From assembly GCF_037976825.1 (NCBI RefSeq), contig NZ_CP150269.1, forward strand, positions 5,779,501 through 5,843,500: 64,000 nucleotides of DNA, read 5' to 3'. The translations under genes were made by a program, and so were the position numbers. The stretch comes from Paenibacillus sp. FSL K6-1330 (GTDB lineage: Bacteria > Bacillota > Bacilli > Paenibacillales > Paenibacillaceae). Shown piece after piece: positions 8,497 to 18,150 of the stretch. The first letter of the stretch is position 1. Each line of letters opens with the position of its first letter. The notes beneath the pieces were generated by a model. That model ran no database searches. It was given only the letters and a program-made list of their open reading frames with translations, and had not been told where the DNA came from.

Positions 8497-9522
8497 TTAC
8501 ATCAGTCTCCCTGATAGATGCTCAAGAGCCATCGATTGTATCCGCTTCTCCTCGGCGATATTCTCATAGAGAAGATGCTCTTTGCCCGCTTCAGCCATTC
8601 GCTTGCGCATGGCGGCAATGCGGCCTTTTCCGGTATCGATAAACCGGAAGTCTACCTGCCGCAGGCAATCCATATCCGCCAAGCTGTCCAAGGCTTCCGC
8701 TTTGATCCTTGTAGGGATCTCCTTTAACATCAGAACCTCCAACCGGTCCGCGGTCCACAAGTTCCCGATCTCCTGCAAGGATTTCATGTAATCCAGTTCA
8801 AGCTGCCGGAGATTTCGCATATGCGAGAAATCGCACAAGCGCTCGACTTTCGGCAGCGACAAGTGAAGGAAAACCAAATGATCCAATACCGCCAGGGCAT
8901 CGATATTCGTCAGATTTCGGACGGCAGAGAGCCTCAGCATACTTATATTGGAGCTAGCCAGCACTTCCAGCGAACCGTTCAAAGTACAGCTGTCTATGGC
9001 CAGATACTTCATCAGCGGCAAATCCACGACAAAATCCAGCTGGTCGATCGGGCAGTTCAGGACCAGCGTATCCAGCCGAATGCAGTCCGCTATCGCAGAT
9101 AGATCATCAAATTTGCCACTAAGCTCAAGGTATTTTAAAAACTTGTAATTCCGGATAAAGTCGAGATTTTGCGTTTTGGGCGAGCGTATCTTTAGAAATT
9201 CCATTCGATCCATTGCAGCCAGCCTATTCAAATCCTGTTGCTGTTTGAGATCCAGGTGCAAAGCAGCAACAAATTTCAATCCTGAAAGTGTCTCCAAAAA
9301 TTCCTCCCTATAACGACCTTTCGCCTCTGCATGATAGATATGCAATATCAAGTCCGGACGCTTGGAGAACACCTGTTCATCCAGCTTCAGCAGATCTTCC
9401 GCTTTGTCTGCCCCAACAACAAAACCGATCGTAGCACGGTTCCGTAGTTGTTTGACGGCACTGTCCATCTTGTCCGTGCTCCAGGGAACCCCGCTCATCG
9501 ATGCTGTCCACGGTTCGCTCAT
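8497..9522 (-). CDS. leucine-rich-repeat protein
   Basis: 341 residues with a run of degenerate leucine-rich repeats from about residue 80 to 280 (for example LKYLELSG, LDTLVLNC, LRQLELDY, LEVLMLKE spaced by about 20-23 residues). There is no signal peptide or anchor, so it is probably cytoplasmic, unlike internalins. It lies 75 bases downstream of the SMI1/KNR4-HEAT gene on the same strand and may be cotranscribed. CGGAGG precedes the ATG. A protein-binding role is likely from the fold; no partner is identified. Confidence 0.75.
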   Translation of the reverse strand: MSEPWTASMSGVPWSTDKMDSAVKQLRNRATIGFVVGADKAEDLLKLDEQVFSKRPDLILHIYHAEAKGRYREEFLETLSGLKFVAALHLDLKQQQDLNRLAAMDRMEFLKIRSPKTQNLDFIRNYKFLKYLELSGKFDDLSAIADCIRLDTLVLNCPIDQLDFVVDLPLMKYLAIDSCTLNGSLEVLASSNISMLRLSAVRNLTNIDALAVLDHLVFLHLSLPKVERLCDFSHMRNLRQLELDYMKSLQEIGNLWTADRLEVLMLKEIPTRIKAEALDSLADMDCLRQVDFRFIDTGKGRIAAMRKRMAEAGKEHLLYENIAEEKRIQSMALEHLSGRLM

Positions 9523-9596
9523 ACCGCTCGCCTCCGTTTCTTTGAAAGGAATTAAAGTTCTATAAGAAAAAAAACCATTTGAGCCTCATGCCACCA

Positions 9597-10964
9597 TTAA
9601 AGACCCACTATCTTCTTCAACATGCCCCGCACATGCGTGCATTCTGTCGGAATCTCTCTTTCGACCTCCTCTAATGAGGCAAAGGCGAATTCCTCCAGCC
9701 GCACCTTGATATAGGAGCGGATGTAATCCTTGTTGGTCTTATGCTTACGCAGCAGCTGTTCATAGATTTCCATCAATCCGGGATCGGTGACCTCCCCCAG
9801 TGCCTGCAGTGCGGTATACTGCACACGTACTTCTTCGTCTTCCAGGGCCCGAATAAAATCCGGCAAATAATTCGCCTTGTCCGCTGATTTTCCAGCCAGA
9901 TAAACAGCCTGAATACGAACCTCCAGGTTAGGGTGCTTGAAAAAAGGAATGAGCAGCGGTAGCGGCTCCACCCCGGCCTCGTACAGAAGCTTACTGCAGA
10001 GTCGGAATGCCTCCTCATTCAGTTCCTGCGGGAGCAGAGCTAGCAGTTCGTCCATAAAGCGCCTCTCCCCCTGCGGCATATACCGTTTGATCAGCTGCAT
10101 GCCCAGCAGCCGCGCCGCGGGGTCCTGACTATGCAGCGTCCTCCGGATGAGTGGATCGGCACGGTCAAAATCCATTTTGGCCAGTACTTGCAAAGCCAGT
10201 CTTGGAATATTCGCCGGGCCCCTCTTATATTGATTGACTAGAAAATCTGCAGTTTCCGGTGCAATGGATGGCAGTTTAAGCATGCCTTCCAAAGCCTCGA
10301 ACCGGGTATATTCTTCCCGTTCAGTATGGTACAGCTTCATCAAGGCCTGGGCATCCCCTCCTCTTCGCCGCCCAAACCAGGCGCTCTCATAGCCAGCTAT
10401 GGTCTCATCCAGCCAGCGTTCATACCAATCCAGAAAATGCTCTTCATATGTGAAAAAGAATCGGGTTTGATCTAGATCAAGATACACAACTTTTCCGCGG
10501 TATTCTCCGGTAACGATCAGCATCGTCTCATAGCCGCACCACTGTTCTCCGATATTCAGCAGGCCCTGGCACCACTCAGCCATAGCCTCATCGTACGCCT
10601 CATCGTCTATATCATCATCAAGACAAAGTTTCGTCATCCTTCCAGCCGCTTGATCCTCCCTAGCTGCAGATCGGAGTACTGAGGGTTCATGAATCCGTTC
10701 CAGCCCAATCACCTGCTTCTTCCCAAGCGGATGAATGCCGTAATAGGGACCAGCTCCTCCATTTCCAATCTCAGTAAGAAAAACCCTGTACGCATCCGGA
10801 AGCTTAACGCCATGCTGCTGCTCAAACTGCATAAGCTCTGCCTGACTCAACGGCTCATACAACCGGTATTGGTGTATACGCGCACCGAATACCTGACAGT
10901 TCGGATCTGCGGCAGCCGCCTGTTTCAGCTTTTCACGAACTCGCAGCACCTGCTCGCCATACAT
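9597..10964 (-). CDS. SMI1/KNR4 domain protein with HEAT repeats
   Basis: About 455 residues. The N-terminal part (residues 30-190) is a SMI1/KNR4 (SUKH-type) domain with LPDAYRVFLTEIGNGGAGP and a Trp-rich segment. The C-terminal half (210-440) is alpha-helical HEAT-like repeats (for example NLEVRIQAVYLAGK, EEVRVQYTALQALGE). The ATG at 10964 is preferred over GTG at 10973, because AAGGAGTGA lies directly upstream. SUKH proteins are frequent immunity proteins of polymorphic toxin systems, but no toxin gene is visible, so that role is only a possibility. Confidence 0.8.
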   Translation of the reverse strand: MYGEQVLRVREKLKQAAAADPNCQVFGARIHQYRLYEPLSQAELMQFEQQHGVKLPDAYRVFLTEIGNGGAGPYYGIHPLGKKQVIGLERIHEPSVLRSAAREDQAAGRMTKLCLDDDIDDEAYDEAMAEWCQGLLNIGEQWCGYETMLIVTGEYRGKVVYLDLDQTRFFFTYEEHFLDWYERWLDETIAGYESAWFGRRRGGDAQALMKLYHTEREEYTRFEALEGMLKLPSIAPETADFLVNQYKRGPANIPRLALQVLAKMDFDRADPLIRRTLHSQDPAARLLGMQLIKRYMPQGERRFMDELLALLPQELNEEAFRLCSKLLYEAGVEPLPLLIPFFKHPNLEVRIQAVYLAGKSADKANYLPDFIRALEDEEVRVQYTALQALGEVTDPGLMEIYEQLLRKHKTNKDYIRSYIKVRLEEFAFASLEEVEREIPTECTHVRGMLKKIVGL

Positions 10965-11165
10965 TCTGATCACTCCTTAGATATCCATATAATCAATCGT
11001 TTTTCGTCACGGCAATGTCCGTCTAGGCTTTTTCAGACAGCCATCGACATGAAGCCTGTCCGCATCCACGTTCTACCCTTTGATCCGACCCAGATAATAG
11101 TCAAGATACTTCTTCGGTCTTCTCTGGAAGACCCTTTTCTTCCCGCATTGAAAGGATCAGTCAAA
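10965..11165. other. intergenic stretch with a possible gene scrap
   Basis: About 200 bases between two minus-strand genes. In one minus-strand frame a short open segment ends in KKYLDYYLGRIKG and a stop near 11070-11145; it has no start codon and could be the tail of a lost gene. No recognisable family, promoter or terminator was found. Confidence 0.25.
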
Positions 11166-13160
11166 TTAGTGACTAATCGGTAAAGTATAGTAATTAAATG
11201 CTTGATCCAATAAGGCACTAGCCTCTTGACGTTTCAAAAGTTCTTTTGAACGGAAGTTCACGGAGCCATCCGTTTTAACCTTGGTATCTGGGTCTATGAT
11301 ACCTTGGGAAACAAGCGCCTTGATCGCTTCCACTGCCCAGGCATCCGTTTTTCCACTCAGTTTAACCTTCGTTCTAGGCTCTACCTGTTTCAGGTTTTGG
11401 ATCATTACCGCCGCCATTTGTCTAGTGATCGGAGAATTAGGCTGATAATTAGGCAGTCCGGCTTTCATCTGCTTCTTATTGGGTTCAATCATGTAAGGCT
11501 GTTTATGCATCCCATGGGCGCGAAGCAGCACTTCTGAGAATTCTCCCTGAGTCATCGTTCCTTTTGGATCAAAGATATGGGAAGACTTCCCGATCATGAC
11601 TTTCAAAGCGTTAAGATTGTTAATATATGATTTATACTTACTATTCGCAGGTACATCAGAGAAAGGTGAATCAACGTTAATTTTTTCTGAAAATGCAACT
11701 AAGTCTGGTAGCCTCGTAGAATACATATATGCGATATGGCCAGCTGCGTTTTTCTTAAACGTAATTTTAGTACCTGATTCATCTTCGAACAATAAAGGAT
11801 GGATCATTTTCAGCGTCTGTTTGCCTGCAGCTCCTGCTTCCAAAACTAAGTTCCCGTTCGAATAAGAAACCTTAGTCCTCATGGCATCAATACGCGTGTT
11901 TTTATATAGTCCGACATACGCTTTGGCTTGCTGCTCACTGATTGCCGAATAGGTTGGCTTTGGAACTTCTGTCTTTCTTGGATAATAGTGATTCATAAAT
12001 GCTTCATACACGTCAATGCTCACATAGGGGTTGTCGTCATTGTTTGACATATACAAGGCTGTATTTTTCTCAGGCAGAATAACAATCAGGGATGAATGCC
12101 CTGTAACATTCCCTCCTTTTAGAACCACATGTTGACCATTCATCTTCTCATGGAAGTAGCCTTCAAACCCGATTGTTGCAATAGGAATCGTTTTATCAGC
12201 AAAAAGCTGGTATGTTTGCATTTGCTCTATGCTTTTTTGACTCACAATTTCTTTGCCATCATACTTTCCTTTGTTCAGATGCATTAAGAGATACTTTGCC
12301 ATGTCATCTGCTGTTGAGACGATACCACCTTCAGGTTTTTCTGTAGGAATAGTTCCATCCATAGGGATTTTTTCACCCTTCGGTCCATAGTGAGCAGCCA
12401 TTCTGCCTAATAGTTCAGGCGTAATTCGCACATTCGTTGAGGTCATGCCTAACGGTTTGAAAATGTTTTTCTCCATATACTTCGAATAGGGCATTCCCGA
12501 GACGTTCTCTACCGCATACCCCGCTAGCAGAAACCCAAAATTGTCATAAGTGTATATTTCCCCCGGAGGCCTTACAACCGCTGACATATGTGATCTGACA
12601 AAATCCTTTATTGGAAAGTTTTTGTTAACATATTCCGGTGAATAATACGAAGCGATATCGGGTGAATCAAATCCGGTTGAATAGGTAAGCAGATCATACA
12701 TGGTCAGGTTTTTCCCCGTTTTATTCGGAATTTTCACTCCTCCTAAGTACTTTTGAATGTCGCCTCGTAAATCGATTTTCCCCTTATCGACCAACTGCAT
12801 TGCCGCCAAGGCCGTGAATGTCTTGGTAACAGAGCCGATCTGGAAAACGGTGTCTTTATCAACGGGAATCTTCTTTTCTTTGTCGGCATAACCGTAACCT
12901 TTGCTTAGTAACACTTTCCCATCGGCCACGACCGCAAAATTAGTACCGACTGTGTTATACTTCTTCATCACGTCCGTAATAACGCTATCTGCAAATGCTT
13001 CTACCTCCTTGGCATCGCGGGGCCCCTCCAAACTAGGACTTACAGATGCAATGGGCGTGGCCATTGTTGCGCTAGCTGTCGAGCTGCTAACTGGGATACA
13101 TGCGGTCGTTGCCATAGCGGATAATAGCAGAACAGCGATGGTGCGAGTCTTTTTATTCAT
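11166..13160 (-). CDS. exported beta-lactamase-family serine hydrolase with SLH region
   Basis: About 664 residues. A signal sequence covers residues 1-32. A class C beta-lactamase/penicillin-binding fold follows (about 45-390) with the SVTK nucleophile motif and a YDN motif. Then come a linker domain and, from about residue 500, S-layer-homology-type repeats (SPFSDVP..., ITRQMAAVMI). Such proteins are esterases, D-aminopeptidases or beta-lactamase-like enzymes held on the cell wall. The ATG at 13160 (MNKKTRT) is chosen over an upstream ORF start at 13292, because GAGGAGAG sits seven bases before it and the signal peptide then begins correctly. The substrate is unknown. Confidence 0.85.
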   Translation of the reverse strand: MNKKTRTIAVLLLSAMATTACIPVSSSTASATMATPIASVSPSLEGPRDAKEVEAFADSVITDVMKKYNTVGTNFAVVADGKVLLSKGYGYADKEKKIPVDKDTVFQIGSVTKTFTALAAMQLVDKGKIDLRGDIQKYLGGVKIPNKTGKNLTMYDLLTYSTGFDSPDIASYYSPEYVNKNFPIKDFVRSHMSAVVRPPGEIYTYDNFGFLLAGYAVENVSGMPYSKYMEKNIFKPLGMTSTNVRITPELLGRMAAHYGPKGEKIPMDGTIPTEKPEGGIVSTADDMAKYLLMHLNKGKYDGKEIVSQKSIEQMQTYQLFADKTIPIATIGFEGYFHEKMNGQHVVLKGGNVTGHSSLIVILPEKNTALYMSNNDDNPYVSIDVYEAFMNHYYPRKTEVPKPTYSAISEQQAKAYVGLYKNTRIDAMRTKVSYSNGNLVLEAGAAGKQTLKMIHPLLFEDESGTKITFKKNAAGHIAYMYSTRLPDLVAFSEKINVDSPFSDVPANSKYKSYINNLNALKVMIGKSSHIFDPKGTMTQGEFSEVLLRAHGMHKQPYMIEPNKKQMKAGLPNYQPNSPITRQMAAVMIQNLKQVEPRTKVKLSGKTDAWAVEAIKALVSQGIIDPDTKVKTDGSVNFRSKELLKRQEASALLDQAFNYYTLPISH

Positions 13161-13538
13161 ACATGGTCTCTCCTCAAAATGTATTTGCCTCATAACAACT
13201 GGCTGAACCGAGTATGGCAAAAGGCTTGTCATATCAACAAGTGTCATTTCGTCACCCATCATGCCAAGACACTTTAAAATGTCATATGACAATTAGGCAC
13301 CAGGATTTATGACCATAGAAGAATGCTCAACAAGTATCAAGAATTTGGATGAAATAGTCATTTTTACACAGTGTATTTCTTTATTGTAGAAAGCGAATTT
13401 ATTCAGTTCCATCACTTTATTTAAGTAAAGTATTATAGGTCTATAAAATGGTACCAAACCATGGATAAATATTCCACTGTGACGGGGAATCTTTTATTGA
13501 TAGGCGTACCACCGCCGCTCTATTAATCCAGTGGCAAG
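13161..13538. other. AT-rich intergenic region with palindromes
   Basis: No gene is visible. It contains the perfect palindrome TGTCATATGACA at 13280-13291, with a second TGTCATAT-like half at 13230-13237, and ACTTTA-N6-TAAAGT at 13414-13431. These may be operators for the serine hydrolase gene, whose promoter should lie here, but I cannot pick a convincing -10/-35 pair. Confidence 0.4.
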
Positions 13539-13579
13539 AAGAAGCTGCCCCTCCTGCTAGAAAAGGGACAGCTTCTTTT
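13539..13579. terminator. intrinsic terminator near the MFS gene end
   Basis: AAGAAGCTGCCCC / GGGACAGCTTCTT stem, with TTTT only on the plus-strand side. It lies 34 bases past the end of the minus-strand MFS gene and is probably its terminator despite a poor U-tract in that direction. Confidence 0.55.
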
Positions 13580-13612
13580 CAATCCTATATGAAACTTAAA
13601 CAAGATGCCAAA

Positions 13613-14800
13613 CTACCTCCGCGCATATCCAGCAAGCTTCTTGCTCACGCAGACCATGACTGCGGCAAGGCCAAGAAAATACAAGGGCATCACGATTAAC
13701 GAGCCATTGTGAAGAAGACTCATGCCGCTCGTAATCAGGCTGACAACAATGTAGTAACCCAATCCGAAGATCGCTCCTGCCGTTCCGAGCACATCTCCAT
13801 ATTGGTTCAGCGCTAGACTAAGGCAATTCGGAATCGCCATTCCGATGCCGAGCAGCAGAATAAAAATACACGCTACCATTAACACCATATCCATTATAGT
13901 GGCGTTAATTCCGATAACAGCAAGAACGGTAAGGCAAAGAGCCCCCAGCATCGTAATGATCGTGCCGATCACGATAATGCGCTCAGCCTGAAGCCTGGTC
14001 AGCAGTTTCTTCGACAGCATCGCACCTAAGATGGATGACATCGCAACAAAGATACCGAAGAAACCAAAGCCGCCGGGGCTCATCTGAAAAAATTCAATAA
14101 AAATAAACGGGGCCTCCGCATAGTAACTGAACAATATGCCGTTGGTGGCTCCAATGAGAAAACCGAATCCCCATATTCTGGGGTCAGAGACCAGGCGCTT
14201 GCCCACGGAGAGGGTGTTAATCTTCGAGACAGCCTTTACCCTGGTTTCAGGCAGAGAAGTCCAGGTATACAACAAAATGGCGGCGCTCATCAAAACCAAC
14301 GTCAAGAACACTGCTCTGAAACCAAGAGATTGATCCACCCATCCGCCAATGAGCGGCCCAATAGCGGGTGTAAACGCAAGCGCTGCCGAAATCTGGGCAA
14401 ACACCGCATGACGCTTGGCTCCATCGATACTCTCACGCAAAATGGTTTGGGTGACGACCGAGCCGGTGCTGGCACCAAAAGCCTGAATGAATCGGCTCAC
14501 CAATAACCATTCGGCCGAACCGGATAGATAGCAGCCCAAGCTGCCTAATCCATAAACCAGGATGCCCCACAGCATAGCAGGACGACGTCCGATGGAATCC
14601 GAAAGCCTTCCCCAGCAAAACACTCCGAAGGCAAAGCCTAGGAAGTAAATGCTGAGCGTTAGTTGGATTGCATTGTTGCTTGCTCCCAATTGATGGGCAA
14701 TGTCCGGTAATGAAGGTGTATATATCGTTTCACTAATTTGTGGGAAACCCACAAGGATAATTAATAACCATATGGATGGATTTGAGATTTTTCTTTGCAC
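13613..14800 (-). CDS. MFS transporter, Bcr/CflA-type drug exporter
   Basis: About 395 residues with twelve predicted membrane helices. The loop 2-3 motif GRLSDSIGRRPAML and the helix-1 segment ISETIYTPSLPDIA are typical of the Bcr/CflA drug:proton antiporter subfamily. The GTG at 14800 is preferred as start because AAGGGGG lies nine bases upstream; an ATG at 14821 would have no proper binding site. It stands alone in the window. The substrate cannot be inferred. Confidence 0.85.
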   Translation of the reverse strand: MQRKISNPSIWLLIILVGFPQISETIYTPSLPDIAHQLGASNNAIQLTLSIYFLGFAFGVFCWGRLSDSIGRRPAMLWGILVYGLGSLGCYLSGSAEWLLVSRFIQAFGASTGSVVTQTILRESIDGAKRHAVFAQISAALAFTPAIGPLIGGWVDQSLGFRAVFLTLVLMSAAILLYTWTSLPETRVKAVSKINTLSVGKRLVSDPRIWGFGFLIGATNGILFSYYAEAPFIFIEFFQMSPGGFGFFGIFVAMSSILGAMLSKKLLTRLQAERIIVIGTIITMLGALCLTVLAVIGINATIMDMVLMVACIFILLLGIGMAIPNCLSLALNQYGDVLGTAGAIFGLGYYIVVSLITSGMSLLHNGSLIVMPLYFLGLAAVMVCVSKKLAGYARR

Positions 14801-15102
14801 AGCTAACATCCCCCTTATCATTTCAAAAAATCTCTAGTTGGCTGGCAAAGAAATTACGGGATCGGGGGTTTGCATTTCGTTAGTCTAGTAAATGAAAGCA
14901 TGAAAAGTCACCTTTTTTTCTGAATAAGGGGGTTATATCTACCGAGTATTATAGCAGAATTGCAGGCAAAATGCGCTCTTGAGCTCTTGATTCTCCCTCC
15001 CACGGGAGGCCTTACACTTTGGGCCAGGGGCAGCAAGAATAGAAAAATGAGAGGAGGTTTTATTTTTTTGAGGATTTGATTGCTCGTACTTGCATCACGA
15101 TC
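14801..15102. other. intergenic region, no gene seen
   Basis: About 300 bases between the MFS gene and the iron-binding lipoprotein terminator. I see no ORF with a ribosome binding site and no clear repeat; the MFS promoter presumably lies near 14830-14950. Confidence 0.4.
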
Positions 15103-15160
15103 AAAAAAGGGTGCCCTACCATCGCCCTGTATAATGACAAGACTCTGACGAGCACCTTTT
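15103..15160 (-). terminator. probable terminator of the siderophore-binding gene
   Basis: On the minus strand AAAAGGTGC pairs with GCACCCTTT across a long loop and is followed by T6. Confidence 0.5.
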
Positions 15161-15165
15161 ATGTA

Positions 15166-16173
15166 TCAATTCTTCTTGGAGAGCCATTCTGCCAATTCTT
15201 CCGTCTGGGCAAGAACGGCAAGCGGATCGTAATACCAGGAACGCTCCTCGGGCCATACATACATGTTCCCCTTCTTGACCGCAGGGAGACTGCCCCAAAT
15301 CGGATCCGCTCGGAAATCTTCGATCGTACGCGTATTAGACGTCATAATAATGTAATCGCCCGCGTATTTTCCTATCATTTCAGCCGTTAACTCAGCCCAT
15401 TGCTTCTCTAATATTTCCGCAGCCACCCCGCTCGGAGGCTTTCTTCCCAATGCCTGATAGACAGGCTGACCGCCACGGCCGAAATTATCACCGTACACCC
15501 AGGTTGTCTTCTCGCCGTCTTCCATAATGCTAAAGGTCGCATCCGCCGGAATCGCTGCATCGACTTTAGCTTTGGCTGCCGCTATACGCCGATCATACTC
15601 CTCCAGCCAGGTTTTGGCTTCCTCTTCCTTACCAAATAACTCACCGAAATAAGTCAACTCTTCATGAGCATTCTTTAAATCTCCATATGGAATGACGATA
15701 GTCGGTGCGATTTTGCTTAGCTGCTCATAGGTTGTTTCCCCATTGCCGGTAATGATGAGATCCGGGTTTAAAGCCATGACTTTCTCGACCGACGGTTTTC
15801 CGTAATCCCCGATATCCTCGATTCCTTTTAAGGATTCTTTAAAATAATAATTTTGGATGGTAAGCCCCGGCGCTCCAACCGGAATGACATCAAGCGCAAT
15901 CAGGCTGCCCAGATATTCTTCTGCGATGATGCGCTTCGGACTCACCGGAACTTCGATATCGCCATTGACGGTAGAAACGGTTTTCACTTTGGATTCTTCC
16001 GCCGAATTCGTATCCAGCGCTTGCGATGAATCATTAGCTGCGGTCAATACGGTCTCCGTGTTATTTCCCTTACTTGTCTCTCCTGCTCCACAGGCACTGA
16101 GCATAAATGCCAGAAAGAGCACTGCGGTAACAAGAGTTACACGCCTTCTGCTTAAACTACGAAAAGAAAACAC
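15166..16173 (-). CDS. iron-siderophore ABC transporter substrate-binding lipoprotein
   Basis: 335 residues with a lipoprotein signal peptide (lipobox LSAC, Cys28) and a class III (FhuD/FepB-type) binding fold: KRIIAEEY near residue 78 opens the domain, with NPDLIITGNGETTYEQLSKIAPTIV in the middle. It would capture a ferric siderophore outside the membrane. The start is GTG, with AAGGGGGA upstream. A Fur box lies directly before the gene, so iron repression is very likely. Permease and ATPase genes are not adjacent. The preceding gene on the strand is an AraC/binding-protein fusion regulator, a pairing typical of siderophore uptake loci. Confidence 0.9.
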   Translation of the reverse strand: MFSFRSLSRRRVTLVTAVLFLAFMLSACGAGETSKGNNTETVLTAANDSSQALDTNSAEESKVKTVSTVNGDIEVPVSPKRIIAEEYLGSLIALDVIPVGAPGLTIQNYYFKESLKGIEDIGDYGKPSVEKVMALNPDLIITGNGETTYEQLSKIAPTIVIPYGDLKNAHEELTYFGELFGKEEEAKTWLEEYDRRIAAAKAKVDAAIPADATFSIMEDGEKTTWVYGDNFGRGGQPVYQALGRKPPSGVAAEILEKQWAELTAEMIGKYAGDYIIMTSNTRTIEDFRADPIWGSLPAVKKGNMYVWPEERSWYYDPLAVLAQTEELAEWLSKKN

Positions 16174-16194
16174 TTTATATCCCCCTTATATATC

Positions 16195-16213
16195 GATAAC
16201 GATAATCATTCTC
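16195..16213. promoter_or_regulatory. Fur box upstream of the siderophore-binding gene
   Basis: GATAACGATAATCATTCTC matches the 19-bp Fur consensus at 17 of 19 positions and sits 22 bases before the GTG start. Confidence 0.85.
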
Positions 16214-16269
16214 ATATAAAACATTACCTCCTGTCCCCTCTAATGGCTATGCCTTAAAATGATGTCTAC

Positions 16270-17885
16270 TCATGCAAATTTATGATGTCCTGTCAGCACT
16301 TTCATCAATTCGCTCAGCTGTGCTTGCGAGGAGATAGGATCATATCCGAAGAATAATTCCGGTTGATTCAGAACATAGACTCGATTATGCCGTACCGCAT
16401 CCAAATGCCGCCAATCCGGTGATCTAAACAATGCTTTGATGCGCTCCAGACCGTGAGGATGGTTAGGTAATGACGTTATGAATATATGATCGGCCGCGTA
16501 AGAAGCGACCTTGCCGATTGCCGCTTCCACATATCCGCGGCGATGGAGCCCTTCATCCACCAGCCCGGCAGGCGGATGAAATCCAATATCGTCGTATAGA
16601 ATCTGGCTCCCTCTGCCAAAACTGCCGCTGAAGCAATAGGCTGTATCCGCGCAAAATTCCCAGACGACGGCGCTTCCCCGCTTACCAAGCTCTCCATTGA
16701 GTACCTCATTCGAGTGATCGACCCGTTCGTCGTAACGCGACAGCCATTCCTCCGCTTCCGCATCTTTATCTATGGCGGAAGCGATGAAGCGGAATTGCTC
16801 GCGCCAGCTCATCGTCTTGAACGGCAGATCCAGGACAGGTGCCAAAGCGAGCAGCGCCTTGTTCTCAATTGCCGAATCGTAGCTGATAATCAGATCCGGA
16901 TTGGATGAAGCTATCGTCTCATAATAATGATCGAATGCGAGAGCATACGGTCGAAACGATGGTCTGCACTCAGATGATTGCTGTATGGGGTCTGCTGAAG
17001 CCAAGGGGTATACACCCCCAGCTCAGGCGTAACCCCAAGCGCCAACAAGGATGCCGTATGGTTTAGGTTCAATGCGGCGATTCGCTTTGGTTTACGTTTA
17101 TAAGCCGTAGGAGACATGCCTACGGCTTCCTTGAATTTACGGCTGAGGTACAAGCCCTCCTTATACCCTACTTCCTGCGCCAGCGTATTTAAATCTTGCG
17201 ACCTGGTCAACAGTCGTTCTTGCGTTTTACGTATTCGAAACAGGGTCAAGTATTCATTAAAGGTACGTCCGGTATGGTTGCGAAACTTGCGCGAGAAATG
17301 CTCCGGACTAACACCCGCCCTAGCAGCCATCTGCTCTCTTGTCAGATCTTTAGAGTAGTTCTCTTCCATATACTGCTGGGCTTGTTCCACCCAAGATCGT
17401 TGCTGTGAAGATGATCTGGATATCGTCTCCGCATGGATCTCTTGCAGCAGTTTAATGAACAGATGCTGCAGCTGAAAAGGCTCCCCGTGATCCGCACCTC
17501 CCCAGATGCTCTCAAGTTCTCCGGCCATCCGTAAAATCTCGGACGGAATGTCATGAATCGGAACATTACATTCAAGACCGTAAGATGCACTGTCATCTAC
17601 ACATAAGCATCGATATTCCATATAAAGCCCCCGTAAAGGCGTTAATCTTATGGATTCCAACTTGAGTTCCGTTAGGCTGCCGGAACCAAATACGCTTCCT
17701 CTGAAAACCGGATAGGATCGCTCATCCGCATGCAGCAGGCCCTCTCCCTCCTGGATGATCACGATGCGATAGCTCTGCTCTTGATGATTTCCGCTGGCGC
17801 TCGGAATCTCTTCATCCAATCCCATTAGACGAGTCGGTACGTGAAAAAAATGAGGGGGAAGTTTATTCGTTGAAGCTAGTGACAC
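16270..17885 (-). pseudogene. AraC/siderophore-binding fusion regulator, frameshifted
   Basis: Btr-like regulators combine an AraC DNA-binding domain with a FhuD-like siderophore-sensing domain in one chain of about 530 residues. Here they are split. The first frame (17885 to 16911) has an N-terminal sensing part, two AraC helix-turn-helix motifs (about residues 170-270) and the opening of the binding domain (KRIAALNLNHTASLLALGVTP). The second frame (17004 to 16270) continues the binding domain (SNPDLIISYDSAIENK to the C-terminus). The frames overlap by 94 bases, and one missing base between about 16935 and 16985 would join them. Causes could be a real inactivating deletion, a sequencing error near CCCC, or two separate polypeptides (a TTG exists at 17004). 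The first ORF starts at GTG with GGAGGG upstream. Confidence 0.75.
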
Positions 17886-17899
17886 GGAACGCCCTCCTT

Positions 17900-17918
17900 G
17901 ATTATGATAATCATTATC
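17900..17918. promoter_or_regulatory. Fur box upstream of the AraC-type regulator
   Basis: GATTATGATAATCATTATC matches the Fur consensus at 18 of 19 positions, 15 bases before the GTG start of the regulator. Confidence 0.9.
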
Positions 17919-18150
17919 AATTAATGTGATGTTATTATACCAGATGCTTGCTCCATCTGTTACGTTAAATCCATTTTATACGCTTCCTCCTTCCAAGCAA
18001 TCATGGCGAAGCCCTATCTAAAACATTCGACTTGTATGACGGGTTTCGCCGACCATGCCTGCCCTAAACCTGCATAAGCTCTCCACTTGCTTAAATGTGC
18101 TACGCTTAAATTAAGAATCACTCATTCCACAGAAAGGAAGTGTGCACGAT

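Noticed and set aside
13380-13538. Possible small RNA or gene in the AT-rich gap before the MFS gene
   Set aside because: No ORF with a ribosome binding site, and no promoter-terminator pair in the same direction could be matched convincingly.
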